Shown: positions 33,914 to 41,716, counted from the stretch's first letter. The stretch is 64,000 nt of DNA from Acinetobacter sp. Ver3 (GCF_000632455.1 NZ_JFYL01000004.1:1-64000); one strand, 5' to 3'. A program made the numbers and translations. The notes: generated by a model from the sequence alone, not told the origin.

Positions 33914-34859
33914 TGCGTGATTCCCCCTCGATATCTCGAATTTCGTTTTGCTGTTGGTTTGGTTGTAGGAAGTGTCCGAATCGACTTTGCGGTTTTTGTG
34001 CAGTATTCGATTTCTGTTGAGCTGGTTTGTTTTGACGTTGCTGATAAGCCTGTTCTTCAGCATCAGTTCTCAAATTCTTCATGAACGTGGTCAACCAGAT
34101 CGACATCCACTTTTGCGGCGTGTGATTTGATTTATCCAAAGACCATTGCGCCATAGCTTTGAGATTTTCAAAGATGCGGTCACTTGAATGATTTGGATAA
34201 CTAATTTTGGCTTGATCGTGAAAATCGACTACAGCTGGATATTTTTCGCAAAGGTCTTTGAATGAAATCGCTGTTCGATCTTGTGGGTGATATTCAACGA
34301 AATTCAGTGCACGGCTTTGTGCGGTGAATTTCTTATTATTATCTTCTTCTAAAGATTCTATAGATCTATCTATTGTGTGTCCTGTTACAGGACTAGTTAC
34401 TGGTTCACTAGCTGTACTAGTATGGTCTTGTTTGCGGACTAGTCTTGTAGTAGGACTAGTCTTGTTAGTGAACTGATCTTTGAGGGAAACTTCATTTAAT
34501 CTGTAAGATTTCATCCCCTGTTTGCCATTAGCCGTGACCGTAATAACACCTAATTTAATAAGCTCTTGCAGAGCGTTAGATACTGTTGTTCTCCCCATTT
34601 TTCGTGAACCTTCAAGATCACCACCCTGCAATTGAGAGTAGCTAACAAAATCAGATTCTTTATTATGTCCATTGATACGGTTTTCTAATTCCGCATAAAC
34701 ATTTCTAGCCGCATCACTTAGGAACGGATAAACCTCGTAACGATACAAGCGACTAGACATTACATAGCCTTGTTCGAACTTATTGCTATACATGTTTGAT
34801 CCAGCCTCTTGTATTTTCTCTTGAGGCTTGCGAAATGGAATTACTTTTGCAGTATTCAT
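33906..34859 (-). CDS. Replication initiator, O-like
   Basis: 317 aa. The N-terminal winged-helix domain (YRYEVYPFLSDAARNVYAELENRI ... GRTTVSNALQELIKLGVITVT, about 40-115) should bind the origin. A Ser/Thr/Pro linker follows (about 128-165), and its DNA carries repeated ACTAGT sites. The C-terminal half is helical and Gln-rich at the end. As in lambda O, the origin probably lies inside the gene. Confidence 0.8.
   Translation of the reverse strand: MNTAKVIPFRKPQEKIQEAGSNMYSNKFEQGYVMSSRLYRYEVYPFLSDAARNVYAELENRINGHNKESDFVSYSQLQGGDLEGSRKMGRTTVSNALQELIKLGVITVTANGKQGMKSYRLNEVSLKDQFTNKTSPTTRLVRKQDHTSTASEPVTSPVTGHTIDRSIESLEEDNNKKFTAQSRALNFVEYHPQDRTAISFKDLCEKYPAVVDFHDQAKISYPNHSSDRIFENLKAMAQWSLDKSNHTPQKWMSIWLTTFMKNLRTDAEEQAYQQRQNKPAQQKSNTAQKPQSRFGHFLQPNQQQNEIRDIEGESRNV
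34330..34460 (-). other. Candidate phage replication origin inside the O-like gene
   Basis: ACTAGT palindromes at 34392, 34416, 34438 and 34455; the last two are part of a GGACTAGTCTTGT direct repeat with 17-bp spacing. An AT-rich stretch (34330-34380) lies beside them. Iterons next to an AT-rich segment inside an initiator gene is the lambda-ori layout. Confidence 0.55.
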
Positions 34860-35662
34860 TTATCATTCCTCAAGTATTCGAATGCGCTCTTAGCCACGTA
34901 TGAAACTTGTCCATTCCCAATGGCTTTAAGTCTGTCCACCCGATGGGCCACCCCATCAGCCACTCGACCCAATTCGGGTTCAACACACCACCACCGTGTC
35001 CACTCTTGACTGCTCCCGCTAATCCGTTTTGATGATGACTGCTTACCTTTCCGCGCTTGTTTCCATCTGAAGCTTTGGGGGTTGGATACATTTGAACAAT
35101 CGCTCCTAGAGTCGGTGACTTTCGTGCGTAATCCGCTGGTGATCCATTTCTCTTCCAATCTGATGCCACTGGTGTTGGCAACAATCCAGATTCGGTCACG
35201 TTGATGGGGCGCTCCGAAATTGGATGCTGAAAAACGTGCCCATTTTGCGTCATACCCCATTTGGGCAAGATCACCGATGACTCGGGTAAGTCCTCTTGAA
35301 ACAAGCATTGGTGAGTTTTCCACGAACACGAATTTCGGTCGTACTTCACCAATAATTCGAGCCATCTCGGCCCACATCCCTGATCTTGCTCCATCAATTC
35401 CAGCTCCTTTACCTGCCGAACTGATGTCCTGGCATGGAAATCCGCCAGATATAACGTCAATAATTCCTCTCCATGGCTTTCCGTCAAAACTGCACACGTC
35501 AGACCAAATTGGGAAAGACGGGAGAATTCCATCATTTTGTCGTTGCGCCAAAACTTGTGCTGCGTAGGCATCACGTTCAACTGCGCACACGGTTTTCCAT
35601 CCAAGCAAATGCGATCCGAGTATTCCGCCACCAGCGCCTGCGAAAAGAGCCAACTCATTCAT
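34856..35662 (-). CDS. DNA cytosine-C5 methyltransferase
   Basis: 268-aa phage methylase. Motif I FAGAGG (7-12), motif IV GGFPCQDIS with catalytic Cys77, motif VI ENSP (115-118), motif VIII QRDRIW (154-159), motif X AIGNGQ (248-252). The target-recognition region (about 165-230) is short. The ATG at 35662 has GGGGGAG 6 nt upstream. It could protect phage DNA from host nucleases. A second reading frame is nested through almost the whole gene. Confidence 0.94.
   Translation of the reverse strand: MNELALFAGAGGGILGSHLLGWKTVCAVERDAYAAQVLAQRQNDGILPSFPIWSDVCSFDGKPWRGIIDVISGGFPCQDISSAGKGAGIDGARSGMWAEMARIIGEVRPKFVFVENSPMLVSRGLTRVIGDLAQMGYDAKWARFSASNFGAPHQRDRIWIVANTSGIRLEEKWITSGLRTKVTDSRSDCSNVSNPQSFRWKQARKGKQSSSKRISGSSQEWTRWWCVEPELGRVADGVAHRVDRLKAIGNGQVSYVAKSAFEYLRNDK
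34870..35658 (-). CDS. Second reading frame nested inside the methylase gene, 262 aa
   Basis: An open frame covering almost the whole methylase gene in another frame, with its ATG 4 nt after the methylase ATG (ATGAATG), so one ribosome site could serve both. It is not random sequence: SCSWKTHQ (110-117), LPKWGMTQNG (131-140), LLPTPVASDWKRNG (159-172), YPTPKASDG and NPNWVEWLMGWPIGWTDL near the end match a phage protein family I recall as methylase-associated, often written SWKTSQ...WPxxGMMxNG...PTPxASD...LNPxWVEWLMG. Function unknown. Confidence 0.65.
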   Translation of the reverse strand: MSWLFSQALVAEYSDRICLDGKPCAQLNVMPTQHKFWRNDKMMEFSRLSQFGLTCAVLTESHGEELLTLYLADFHARTSVRQVKELELMEQDQGCGPRWLELLVKYDRNSCSWKTHQCLFQEDLPESSVILPKWGMTQNGHVFQHPISERPINVTESGLLPTPVASDWKRNGSPADYARKSPTLGAIVQMYPTPKASDGNKRGKVSSHHQNGLAGAVKSGHGGGVLNPNWVEWLMGWPIGWTDLKPLGMDKFHTWLRAHSNT

Positions 35663-35725
35663 TAGCTCCCCCCTTTCAATAAGTATTTGTTTCGTGTTAA
35701 ATTCATCATCGGTTTCCAACCTCGT

Positions 35726-36043
35726 TTACTTTTCTGAGTGAACGGCTAAAAGGCTCAACTGGTCGCACAGTTGGGCTTTTTTCACGCCTGAATGTTTTGG
35801 TGTTACATCAATCAATCGTGGCTGCGCTGTCAGCGCAAAGTCTGTATCTATTGTTTCTGTGGTAAGACGTGCAAAGGCTTTGAGAGAATTTAGGTATTCC
35901 CTCACTTCCGAGATTTTTTGATTCATGCAAACACGACTTAATTTAGAAACATCGGTTTTTTCGGCTTTGGCTATCGCTTCAAATTCACGCTTTTCTTCAT
36001 ACGTGCATTTAAAAGTGATGCTTTCAGTAAGCTTTTCAGACAT
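35726..36043 (-). CDS. Small phage early protein, 105 aa
   Basis: Begins with a ribbon-helix-helix-like pattern (ITFKCTYEEKREFEAIAKAEKTDVSKLSRVCM), followed by a helical region. Might bind DNA or replace a CII-like role; this is inference. Separated from Cro by 8 bp and from the methylase by 63 bp. Confidence 0.7.
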   Translation of the reverse strand: MSEKLTESITFKCTYEEKREFEAIAKAEKTDVSKLSRVCMNQKISEVREYLNSLKAFARLTTETIDTDFALTAQPRLIDVTPKHSGVKKAQLCDQLSLLAVHSEK

Positions 36044-36051
36044 AGGCTCAC

Positions 36052-36243
36052 CTAAGAATTTGCAGGCAAAGGGGCAATATTTGCTTTTAACTCCCCCTTT
36101 GTTGAAATTTCAAAAACGGCTTGAGTGCTTAAAGGGATACCTTTTCGCCAATAATTAATTACAGAGCGATCACGCCCAAGAATTCTTGCGAGCTCTGCAT
36201 CACTTTTTGCTTTATAGAAAGCCCGTAAATCATCCACGGTCAT
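36052..36243 (-). CDS. cro: Cro-like repressor
   Basis: 63-aa HTH protein (LRAFYKAKSDAELARILGRDRSVINYWRKGIPLSTQAVFEI), divergent from the CI gene across the operators, and first gene of the minus-strand early operon. The Cro/YdaS type is judged by size and place. Confidence 0.85.
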   Translation of the reverse strand: MTVDDLRAFYKAKSDAELARILGRDRSVINYWRKGIPLSTQAVFEISTKGELKANIAPLPANS

Positions 36244-36254
36244 GTTTATTTACC

Positions 36255-36328
36255 TAAACAACTTTGTTTAGTTTATTGAACGATAAGTTTAGGAATATGT
36301 CAATTTTTTTGTTTAGTATTTTAAACAA
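36255..36328. promoter_or_regulatory. OR-type operator region with a leftward (cro) promoter
   Basis: Palindromes TAAACAA-2-TTGTTTA (36255-36270) and TTGTTTA-6-TAAACAA (36309-36328) flank the divergent start region. On the minus strand TTGACA (36303-36298) is 17 bp from TTCAAT (36280-36275), a good promoter for cro. The same half-site recurs at 37841-37868, so CI probably controls both. Confidence 0.7.
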
Positions 36329-36346
36329 ACATTAGGCTTAATCATT

Positions 36347-37036
36347 ATGCAAACCACATCAGATAGAATTGCTCAGCGTATGTTTGAGCTGGGTTTACAA
36401 CATAAAGACTTAGTTGCCGCTACTGGTGCCAGTAAAGGGACAGTTACTAACTGGATCAGTGGGGTAAACAACCCAACAGGTAAGAGATTAATTTTATTAG
36501 CGCAAGCCTTAAAAACTTCTGAAAACTGGCTTTTAACAGGCAATCAAACCCCTGAATTTACACAAGTCGAGCCGTGGGATAGTAATACCCCGCTTGATGA
36601 TGACGAGATTGAAATTCCATTCTTTAAAGATTTTTCTTTTGCTTGTGGCGGCGGCTCTATTGGCGAGGCTATCGCTAATGAAACACGCAAATTAAGAATG
36701 TCTAAAGCAACACTCAGGAACCTATCCATTACAAAAGAGAATGCCGTGGCAGCGACTGCAATCGGCGATTCAATGAGTCCAACCATTAAAAATGGGGACA
36801 CAATTCACTTGGATTTAGCTCGTAAAAAAATCAAAGACGGGAAAATTTTTGCTATTTGTCATGGTGGTTTATTTATGGCTAAACGCCTTTATAACCTGCC
36901 TATGGGCGGGGTTCGCATTGTTTCTGACAATTCAGTTGAATACCCAGAAATACAATTAAGCGCGCAAGAAATGATTGATCAACAATTTGAGATTGTTGGC
37001 TGGGTTTGGCAAATATCCAGTTTAGAAAGCTGGTGA
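36347..37036 (+). CDS. cI: CI-like repressor with S24 peptidase domain
   Basis: 229 aa. N-terminal HTH (about 8-62) and LexA/CI-type C-terminal domain with catalytic S142 (GDSMSP) and K179 (MAKR); Cys100-Gly101 in the FACGGG stretch is the likely self-cleavage point, so induction by RecA is expected. It maintains lysogeny by repressing the operators at 36255-36328 and 37841-37880. Followed 5 nt later by a membrane-protein gene. Confidence 0.95.
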   Translation: MQTTSDRIAQRMFELGLQHKDLVAATGASKGTVTNWISGVNNPTGKRLILLAQALKTSENWLLTGNQTPEFTQVEPWDSNTPLDDDEIEIPFFKDFSFACGGGSIGEAIANETRKLRMSKATLRNLSITKENAVAATAIGDSMSPTIKNGDTIHLDLARKKIKDGKIFAICHGGLFMAKRLYNLPMGGVRIVSDNSVEYPEIQLSAQEMIDQQFEIVGWVWQISSLESW

Positions 37037-37040
37037 TGAT

Positions 37041-37742
37041 ATGAAAAAGATTTGGGAATATGGGACATCCTCACCAATCCAAAGAGTTGGGCTAATAATA
37101 TTGTCAATTGGACTACTTTCGTATTTAGCGTGGGTATTTGCTGAATATCGATATGGTTATGACTATAGATATATTGATAGATGGGTTGGTGTAATTTTTG
37201 ACCCAGACTATTATCCAAGAAATAGAGATTTTTTGTTTTTTCACTTATATCTTTATTTAATTCCTATCGGTTTATTAATGACTTGGGGTTATAAGCTATT
37301 AGTAAAACTAAAAAAGTGGGTAATGGTTGGCAATAAAAAAGAATTGGTAAACGATCAAATATTACACTTCAAAGATAATGAAGCTGCATTTGATATGGCT
37401 TGTAAATTTATGGATACCAATATAGTGCAAGACAAACCTGTTATCGCCATATCTATGCAGGATATGAAAAAACCATCCGAACCAATAATGATTAAAGTTG
37501 CAGGTGACCCCTCTTTTTTTGCCCACACAGCTACCAACTACACTGGGGATCATTTAATAAAAAAAGGTGATTTAATTGGTGTTATGCCATTCAAAAAGAC
37601 AGAAAACATAACAAGTTACATGGAAGGTGATGAGAGAAAGCAATGGCTGTTTTTAGTTATTTCTGAAATTAACCCTAGATACCACACTACAAAGCAAATG
37701 TGGTCAATAAAGAAAGACTTTTTAAGAGAAACTACTGATTGA
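37041..37742 (+). CDS. Membrane protein co-transcribed with CI, superinfection-exclusion candidate
   Basis: 233 aa, not recognised. Two membrane segments (about 14-33 and 62-85) at the N-terminus, then a cytoplasmic domain with a beta-rich region (KPVIAISMQDMKKPSEPIMIKVAG). It is 4 nt after the repressor stop, so it is made in the lysogen; such genes often block related phages. The terminator at 37764 ends the unit. Confidence 0.7.
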   Translation: MKKIWEYGTSSPIQRVGLIILSIGLLSYLAWVFAEYRYGYDYRYIDRWVGVIFDPDYYPRNRDFLFFHLYLYLIPIGLLMTWGYKLLVKLKKWVMVGNKKELVNDQILHFKDNEAAFDMACKFMDTNIVQDKPVIAISMQDMKKPSEPIMIKVAGDPSFFAHTATNYTGDHLIKKGDLIGVMPFKKTENITSYMEGDERKQWLFLVISEINPRYHTTKQMWSIKKDFLRETTD

Positions 37743-37763
37743 TAAACATAAAAAATAAAACAG

Positions 37764-37787
37764 CCCACCCCAACGGTGGGTTTTTTT
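37764..37787 (+). terminator. Terminator of the cI operon
   Basis: CCCACC-5-GGTGGG stem followed by seven T. A strong intrinsic terminator. Confidence 0.93.
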
Positions 37788-37838
37788 ATTTGTCTTTAAA
37801 AAGCAAAATAGTTTGGGAAAATAAAAAAGTTCACTTAA

Positions 37839-37880
37839 CTAAACAAAAGTATTGACTCAATTTGTTTAGTTTACTAAACT
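37839..37880 (+). promoter_or_regulatory. OL-type operator and promoter for the recombination operon
   Basis: TTGACT (37852-37857) is 17 bp from TAAACT (37875-37880). TAAACAA (37840-37846), TTGTTTA (37862-37868) and the perfect palindrome AGTTTAcTAAACT (37868-37880) overlap the promoter. The shared half-sites with the cro/cI region indicate CI control. Confidence 0.75.
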
Positions 37881-37899
37881 GATCTCGTACCCAATAAAA

Positions 37900-37932
37900 A
37901 AAGCGGCAATGAGTTCGAAGGCATGCCGCTTT
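37900..37932. terminator. Leader hairpin of the recombination operon
   Basis: 9-bp stem AAAGCGGCA/TGCCGCTTT with a 15-nt loop, in the transcript leader just before the first gene. On the minus strand it is followed by a T-rich run, so it would stop antisense transcripts; on the plus strand it could be an attenuator or antitermination site. Confidence 0.5.
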
Positions 37933-37951
37933 GCAATTAAGCGAGATAAGT

Positions 37952-38140
37952 ATGAACCACAATCAAACAAAGAGTCAAACGTCTAAACGTTTGCACCAAC
38001 ACCCTACCCCAGCGGAAATGACGACAACTCGTCTAGCTTACATCCGCGCAAATATTAAAGAGTTTTCAATATTCACTGTAATGGCTGTGATCTGCTGGCT
38101 ATTGGTTAGCTCCCTTATCGCTTTGATTTTTGGGGGTTGA
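37952..38140 (+). CDS. Small membrane protein, 62 aa
   Basis: Basic N-terminus then one transmembrane helix (FTVMAVICWLLVSSLIALIFG). First gene of the early operon; the longer frame from 37931 is not used because it begins within the hairpin. Could interfere with host membrane functions; unknown. Confidence 0.65.
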   Translation: MNHNQTKSQTSKRLHQHPTPAEMTTTRLAYIRANIKEFSIFTVMAVICWLLVSSLIALIFGG

Positions 38141-38142
38141 TC

Positions 38143-38412
38143 ATGTCTACAAAAAATGAATGGCAAAAGCTTCGTGCTAGATACAGCAGTAATGCCAAAT
38201 ATTCAAAAAGACGAGTTTTATCCAATAAAAATGACCTTGAAGATTTTGCAAACTGGCTTGTAGATCAAGGTGCTGAAATCTTATTAAACCCCTGCCAACA
38301 CGAGTCATTACGGTTTTATTTAAATAATGAATTTGGCATCGTTTGGGATAAAGGAACAGGGAATCTTTTGGCTCATGATATGGGCATGGCTTATGAGGAA
38401 TCAAAAAGATGA
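38143..38412 (+). CDS. Hypothetical phage protein, 89 aa
   Basis: Basic N-terminus (KLRARYSSNAKYSKRRVL) then acidic helical part. Starts 3 nt after the previous stop and overlaps the exonuclease gene by 4 nt. Not recognised. Confidence 0.65.
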   Translation: MSTKNEWQKLRARYSSNAKYSKRRVLSNKNDLEDFANWLVDQGAEILLNPCQHESLRFYLNNEFGIVWDKGTGNLLAHDMGMAYEESKR

Positions 38413-39230
38413 ACGCATTTGTCACACCTCAAAAAAATATCGTTTCTATCCGCGCTTCATCTCTAAGCGATTTATTTGATTGCCCTGCGCGATGGGAAGC
38501 TAAGAATTTATTAAATAAGCGTAATCCAGCTGGTGCACGTACTCGTTTAGGTACTGCAATTCATGAAGCAGTTACCCAATGGGACTATCAAAATCTGGTG
38601 GGTAACGATGTTTCAATCGAAGAATGTGAAGAAATTCTGCACCATCAAATTTGGCAGCCGAATGAAGAAGTGGATTGGTCTGATCTAAACCAGAACGATG
38701 CTGAATCAATTGGCCAGTCAATGATGCATAAGTACATCACCCACATTGCACCTACTCAAAAGTTTATTGGTGTGGAAGTACGTTGCGAATCATTAATCCT
38801 TGCAGATCTAGGCATTGAACTTACTGGCACCATCGACCGTATTTATGAAAACGACGAAGGTGAATTAGGCATTGGTGACATTAAAACCGGTAAAAGCTCC
38901 GTAGGTAGTGATGGTGTGGTTAAAACAGTTGGCCATGCACCGCAAATGGGAATTTATACCGTACTGGCTGCACATGCTTTACAGGAAGCTGTAACAGCAC
39001 CATCTCGCATCTATGGCTTAACCACCGCAAAAACAGATAAAGGCCAGCACGTGGGAATCGGTGAAATCGAATCACCAGCTCAGGTTTTACTTGGCACTGA
39101 GGAAGAACCTGGACTGCTTCAGTTTGCAGCCAAGGTCATAAAAAACGGTGTCTTTTTTGGCAACTCAAAATCCATGCTTTGCAGTGAAAAGTTCTGCCCT
39201 GCTTTCTCTACATGCAAATTTCGTAAGTAA
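38409..39230 (+). CDS. PD-(D/E)XK exonuclease (RecB/Cas4-like), partner of the RecT-like protein
   Basis: 273 aa. An N-terminal SLSDLFDCPARW, GTAIHEAV and the nuclease core LTGTIDRIYENDEGELGIGDIKTGK (about 137-162) fit the PDDEXK_1 family. Four conserved cysteines (two near the C-terminus, CSEKFCPAFSTC) suggest an iron-sulfur cluster as in Cas4/AddB. It would resect DNA ends for annealing, and the next gene encodes the annealase. Confidence 0.87.
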   Translation: MNAFVTPQKNIVSIRASSLSDLFDCPARWEAKNLLNKRNPAGARTRLGTAIHEAVTQWDYQNLVGNDVSIEECEEILHHQIWQPNEEVDWSDLNQNDAESIGQSMMHKYITHIAPTQKFIGVEVRCESLILADLGIELTGTIDRIYENDEGELGIGDIKTGKSSVGSDGVVKTVGHAPQMGIYTVLAAHALQEAVTAPSRIYGLTTAKTDKGQHVGIGEIESPAQVLLGTEEEPGLLQFAAKVIKNGVFFGNSKSMLCSEKFCPAFSTCKFRK

Positions 39231-39260
39231 TTAATTTTTTTCAAAATAAGGAATATACCC

Positions 39261-40727
39261 ATGACTTCACAAATGATGACAACTGAACAGCTTCGCACTC
39301 AACGTAAACCAGATGATGTAGAGGCAAGCTTTAATACATATCGTGGCTTCCAAGCTATGTCACATATGGCTGAAAGCTTAGCGAACAGTACGATTATTCC
39401 CGAAGCTTTCCGCAATACAATCATGGTTAAAGACCGCTATGACAATAATGCTAAAAAATGGCTATATAAGCCTGAACACAATCCAAATGGCGTATCTAAC
39501 TGCATCATCGCTCTAAATATGGCACAGCGTTTAGGCGCAGATCCAATGATGATTATGCAAAATCTCTACTTAGTTGATGGTCGTCCAAGTTGGTCAAGCC
39601 AATTTATTATTGCTGCAATTAACAGCTGTGGACGTTATAGCCCATTACGTTTTGACATCACTGGTGGTGATGAGGAAATGGAAATTCCTTATGCAGTTAC
39701 AGAGTGGGAATATAACAAAGAGACTCGTAAGCGTGAGCCTGTGGATTCAAACAAAGTTGCCCGTGTGAAAAATCTTAAATGTGTAGCATGGGTAATTGAA
39801 AAAGCAACTGGTGAGCGCCTTGAGTCTAGCCCGATCACCATGGAACTGGCTGTAAAAGAAGGTTGGTTCCAAAAGAATGGTTCAAAATGGCAAACCATGC
39901 CTGAGCAAATGTTGCGGTACCGTGCTGCATCATTCTTTGGTCGTATCTATGCGCCTGACTTATTAATGGGTCTACGCACACATGAAGAAGAACTTGATTC
40001 GATTATCGACATTACGCCTGAGCCTGCTCCGCAAGACGAGCCAACAACATTAGCTAATATTCAAAAAAATGTTGTTAAGAATGTTGCAACTAATGACCAA
40101 ATTTCAACGTCAAATGATGTAGAAGAAAAGAATGTTTCGGCAAAAAAACCTACTTCAACTGAAGTACGTAAAGAATATTTAGATCGAATCGCTCAGATTG
40201 GAAATGCAAAGGATTTAGAAACTGTAATTCCGTTTATCAATGGCAATGAAATTCTTACAGATGCTCATAAAACATACCTGGTGAATGCGGTTACTAACAA
40301 AATTGAGGATTTGAATAAGTCTAAATCAACGAATGAAACTGTAGATCCGAATAGAAGTGCTCAAGTCAAAGGTGGGTTAGCCATGATGATTAATGAGGCT
40401 AAAACACTTCCTGAACTTGAAGCTGTAGCACCTAAAGTTACTGAAAACAAAGCCAAACTGACACCTGAAGATCATCAAGAGCTATTGGTGAAATACAGCG
40501 AGCGTAAAGTAATTGTTGCTCAAGTAGACATTTTTGATAGTCAACCAGAGCAAAAACCAGTTGAGAAAGCGATTGCACGCATCATGAAGTGCCAGACCCA
40601 AGACGAAATAAATCAAGTTTGGGCTGAAATTGAAAGCGATCCTTACTTGTCTCGATCATTAACTGAAGAGGATAAGAAAGCTATCGAAAGTGCAGCTGAT
40701 CAACGTGAAGCTGAGATTACAGGCTAA
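39261..40727 (+). CDS. RecT-like single-strand annealing protein
   Basis: 488 aa. The first 270 residues match a RecT/Red-beta-like family (CIIALNMAQRLGADPMMIMQNLYLVDGRPSWSS; MPEQMLRYRAASFFGRIYAPDLLMGL). The C-terminal 200 residues are helical, with two similar repeats around 300-350 and 370-410 (EYLDRIAQIGNAKDLETVIP). Works with the exonuclease upstream. The long C-terminal repeat part is unusual. Confidence 0.82.
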   Translation: MTSQMMTTEQLRTQRKPDDVEASFNTYRGFQAMSHMAESLANSTIIPEAFRNTIMVKDRYDNNAKKWLYKPEHNPNGVSNCIIALNMAQRLGADPMMIMQNLYLVDGRPSWSSQFIIAAINSCGRYSPLRFDITGGDEEMEIPYAVTEWEYNKETRKREPVDSNKVARVKNLKCVAWVIEKATGERLESSPITMELAVKEGWFQKNGSKWQTMPEQMLRYRAASFFGRIYAPDLLMGLRTHEEELDSIIDITPEPAPQDEPTTLANIQKNVVKNVATNDQISTSNDVEEKNVSAKKPTSTEVRKEYLDRIAQIGNAKDLETVIPFINGNEILTDAHKTYLVNAVTNKIEDLNKSKSTNETVDPNRSAQVKGGLAMMINEAKTLPELEAVAPKVTENKAKLTPEDHQELLVKYSERKVIVAQVDIFDSQPEQKPVEKAIARIMKCQTQDEINQVWAEIESDPYLSRSLTEEDKKAIESAADQREAEITG

Positions 40728-40768
40728 TCACAAGCGCCCTTCGGGGCGCACTCCAAGGAGTGGATCGT

Positions 40769-40858
40769 ATGAAACGTGAATATTTTTATGGGTGTGTGAT
40801 GTTAATTATTTTTGGTTTTGCAGCTGCAGTCGTGGCGATATGGGAAAAGGTGGCGTGA
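40769..40858 (+). CDS. Tiny membrane peptide, 29 aa
   Basis: MKREYFYGCVM... then LIIFGFAAAVVAIW, a single hydrophobic segment. CAAGGAGTGG upstream gives a good ribosome site and the stop overlaps the ATG of the next gene (TGATG). Supported by the ribosome site and coupling. Confidence 0.5.
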   Translation: MKREYFYGCVMLIIFGFAAAVVAIWEKVA

Positions 40859-41409
40859 TGAAATTTAAAAATTCTTATCCTATTCTTTATAAAGATTTAC
40901 AAGCATGTCTTATTTTTACAGCCAAACAAGATGTCCGTTTTTACTTAAAAGGTGTTTATGTTGGTAAGGGAATAATTTCAGCTACACATGGTCATGCAGC
41001 TTTAATTTGCGATGCACCAGAATCTGAAGAAATTGATTTAATTATACCGAGGGAATCCATAGCTTCTCTTATTCGCAAACTTGGTAAAAGTGAACGTATT
41101 GATTATGTGAACCTCCATGAAATTAGCGAAGAATTTTGGCTTCTTCAGTATTCAGATGCATTTGAACTTTTCAGGCCTATAAACGGAAAGTTCCCAGATG
41201 TGAAAAAAATAGATTTTCAAAAGCCTGAACGCTATACAGCGGAAGAATTTCCAACCTTCAATTTTGATTATCTTATGGATTTTCGAAAAGCCGCTGCAAT
41301 TTACATGAAATTTATTGCACCGAAAATCTATCCGACATCAGTAAACGGTACAGCATATATAGAAATTAATGATCGTGTGCACGGTTTGTTAATGCCAGCA
41401 AGGACTTAA
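40858..41409 (+). CDS. Half-size sliding-clamp-like protein (DnaN-related)
   Basis: 183 aa. Elements of beta-clamp sequence appear in order: DVRFYLKGVYV, SATHGHAAL, DLIIPRESIASL, INGKFPDVKKI and the end VHGLLMPART (compare ATDGHR, DGRFPDY and VLMPMR in DnaN). The full beta clamp has three such folds in 366 aa; this has half that. It could form a trimeric clamp, or compete with the host clamp. Role not known. Confidence 0.55.
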   Translation: MKFKNSYPILYKDLQACLIFTAKQDVRFYLKGVYVGKGIISATHGHAALICDAPESEEIDLIIPRESIASLIRKLGKSERIDYVNLHEISEEFWLLQYSDAFELFRPINGKFPDVKKIDFQKPERYTAEEFPTFNFDYLMDFRKAAAIYMKFIAPKIYPTSVNGTAYIEINDRVHGLLMPART

Positions 41410-41411
41410 AT

Positions 41412-41489
41412 ATGACTGAATATTGCTTTATGTGTAAAAAATTCACGGTTCGCTGTGGTGTGTTCTGTTCAGTTTGTGGGTTTAAGTGA
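41412..41489 (+). CDS. Zinc-ribbon microprotein, 25 aa
   Basis: MTEYCFMCKKFTVRCGVFCSVCGFK: two CxxC pairs, which could hold one zinc. Starts 2 nt after the preceding stop and ends 8 nt before the next gene. Short, but the pattern and tight spacing are suggestive. Confidence 0.5.
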   Translation: MTEYCFMCKKFTVRCGVFCSVCGFK

Positions 41490-41497
41490 GGTAGAAA

Positions 41498-41716
41498 ATG
41501 TCTAAAGTTGTATTGAAGCCTGAGGAGCTTTTAGCACAAAAGATTGCATCTGGTACTTCATTAGTCAGCACAAAAGATGCAGCAACGATTTTAGGTTATG
41601 CACAAGTAACGCTTCGCAAATGGGCAAGTTATGGCAATGGCGACTTAAAACCAGTGATGACTAAAAACGGTGCGAAGTGGCGTTTGACTGATATTCGGAA
41701 TTTGGTAGGTGTGTGA
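41498..41716 (+). CDS. Excisionase-like winged HTH protein
   Basis: 72-aa protein (SLVSTKDAATILGYAQVTLRKWASYGNG...GAKWRLTDIRNL), MerR/AlpA type HTH. Near attR, so it may be the Xis partner of the integrase. Overlaps the next gene by 4 nt. Confidence 0.75.
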   Translation: MSKVVLKPEELLAQKIASGTSLVSTKDAATILGYAQVTLRKWASYGNGDLKPVMTKNGAKWRLTDIRNLVGV

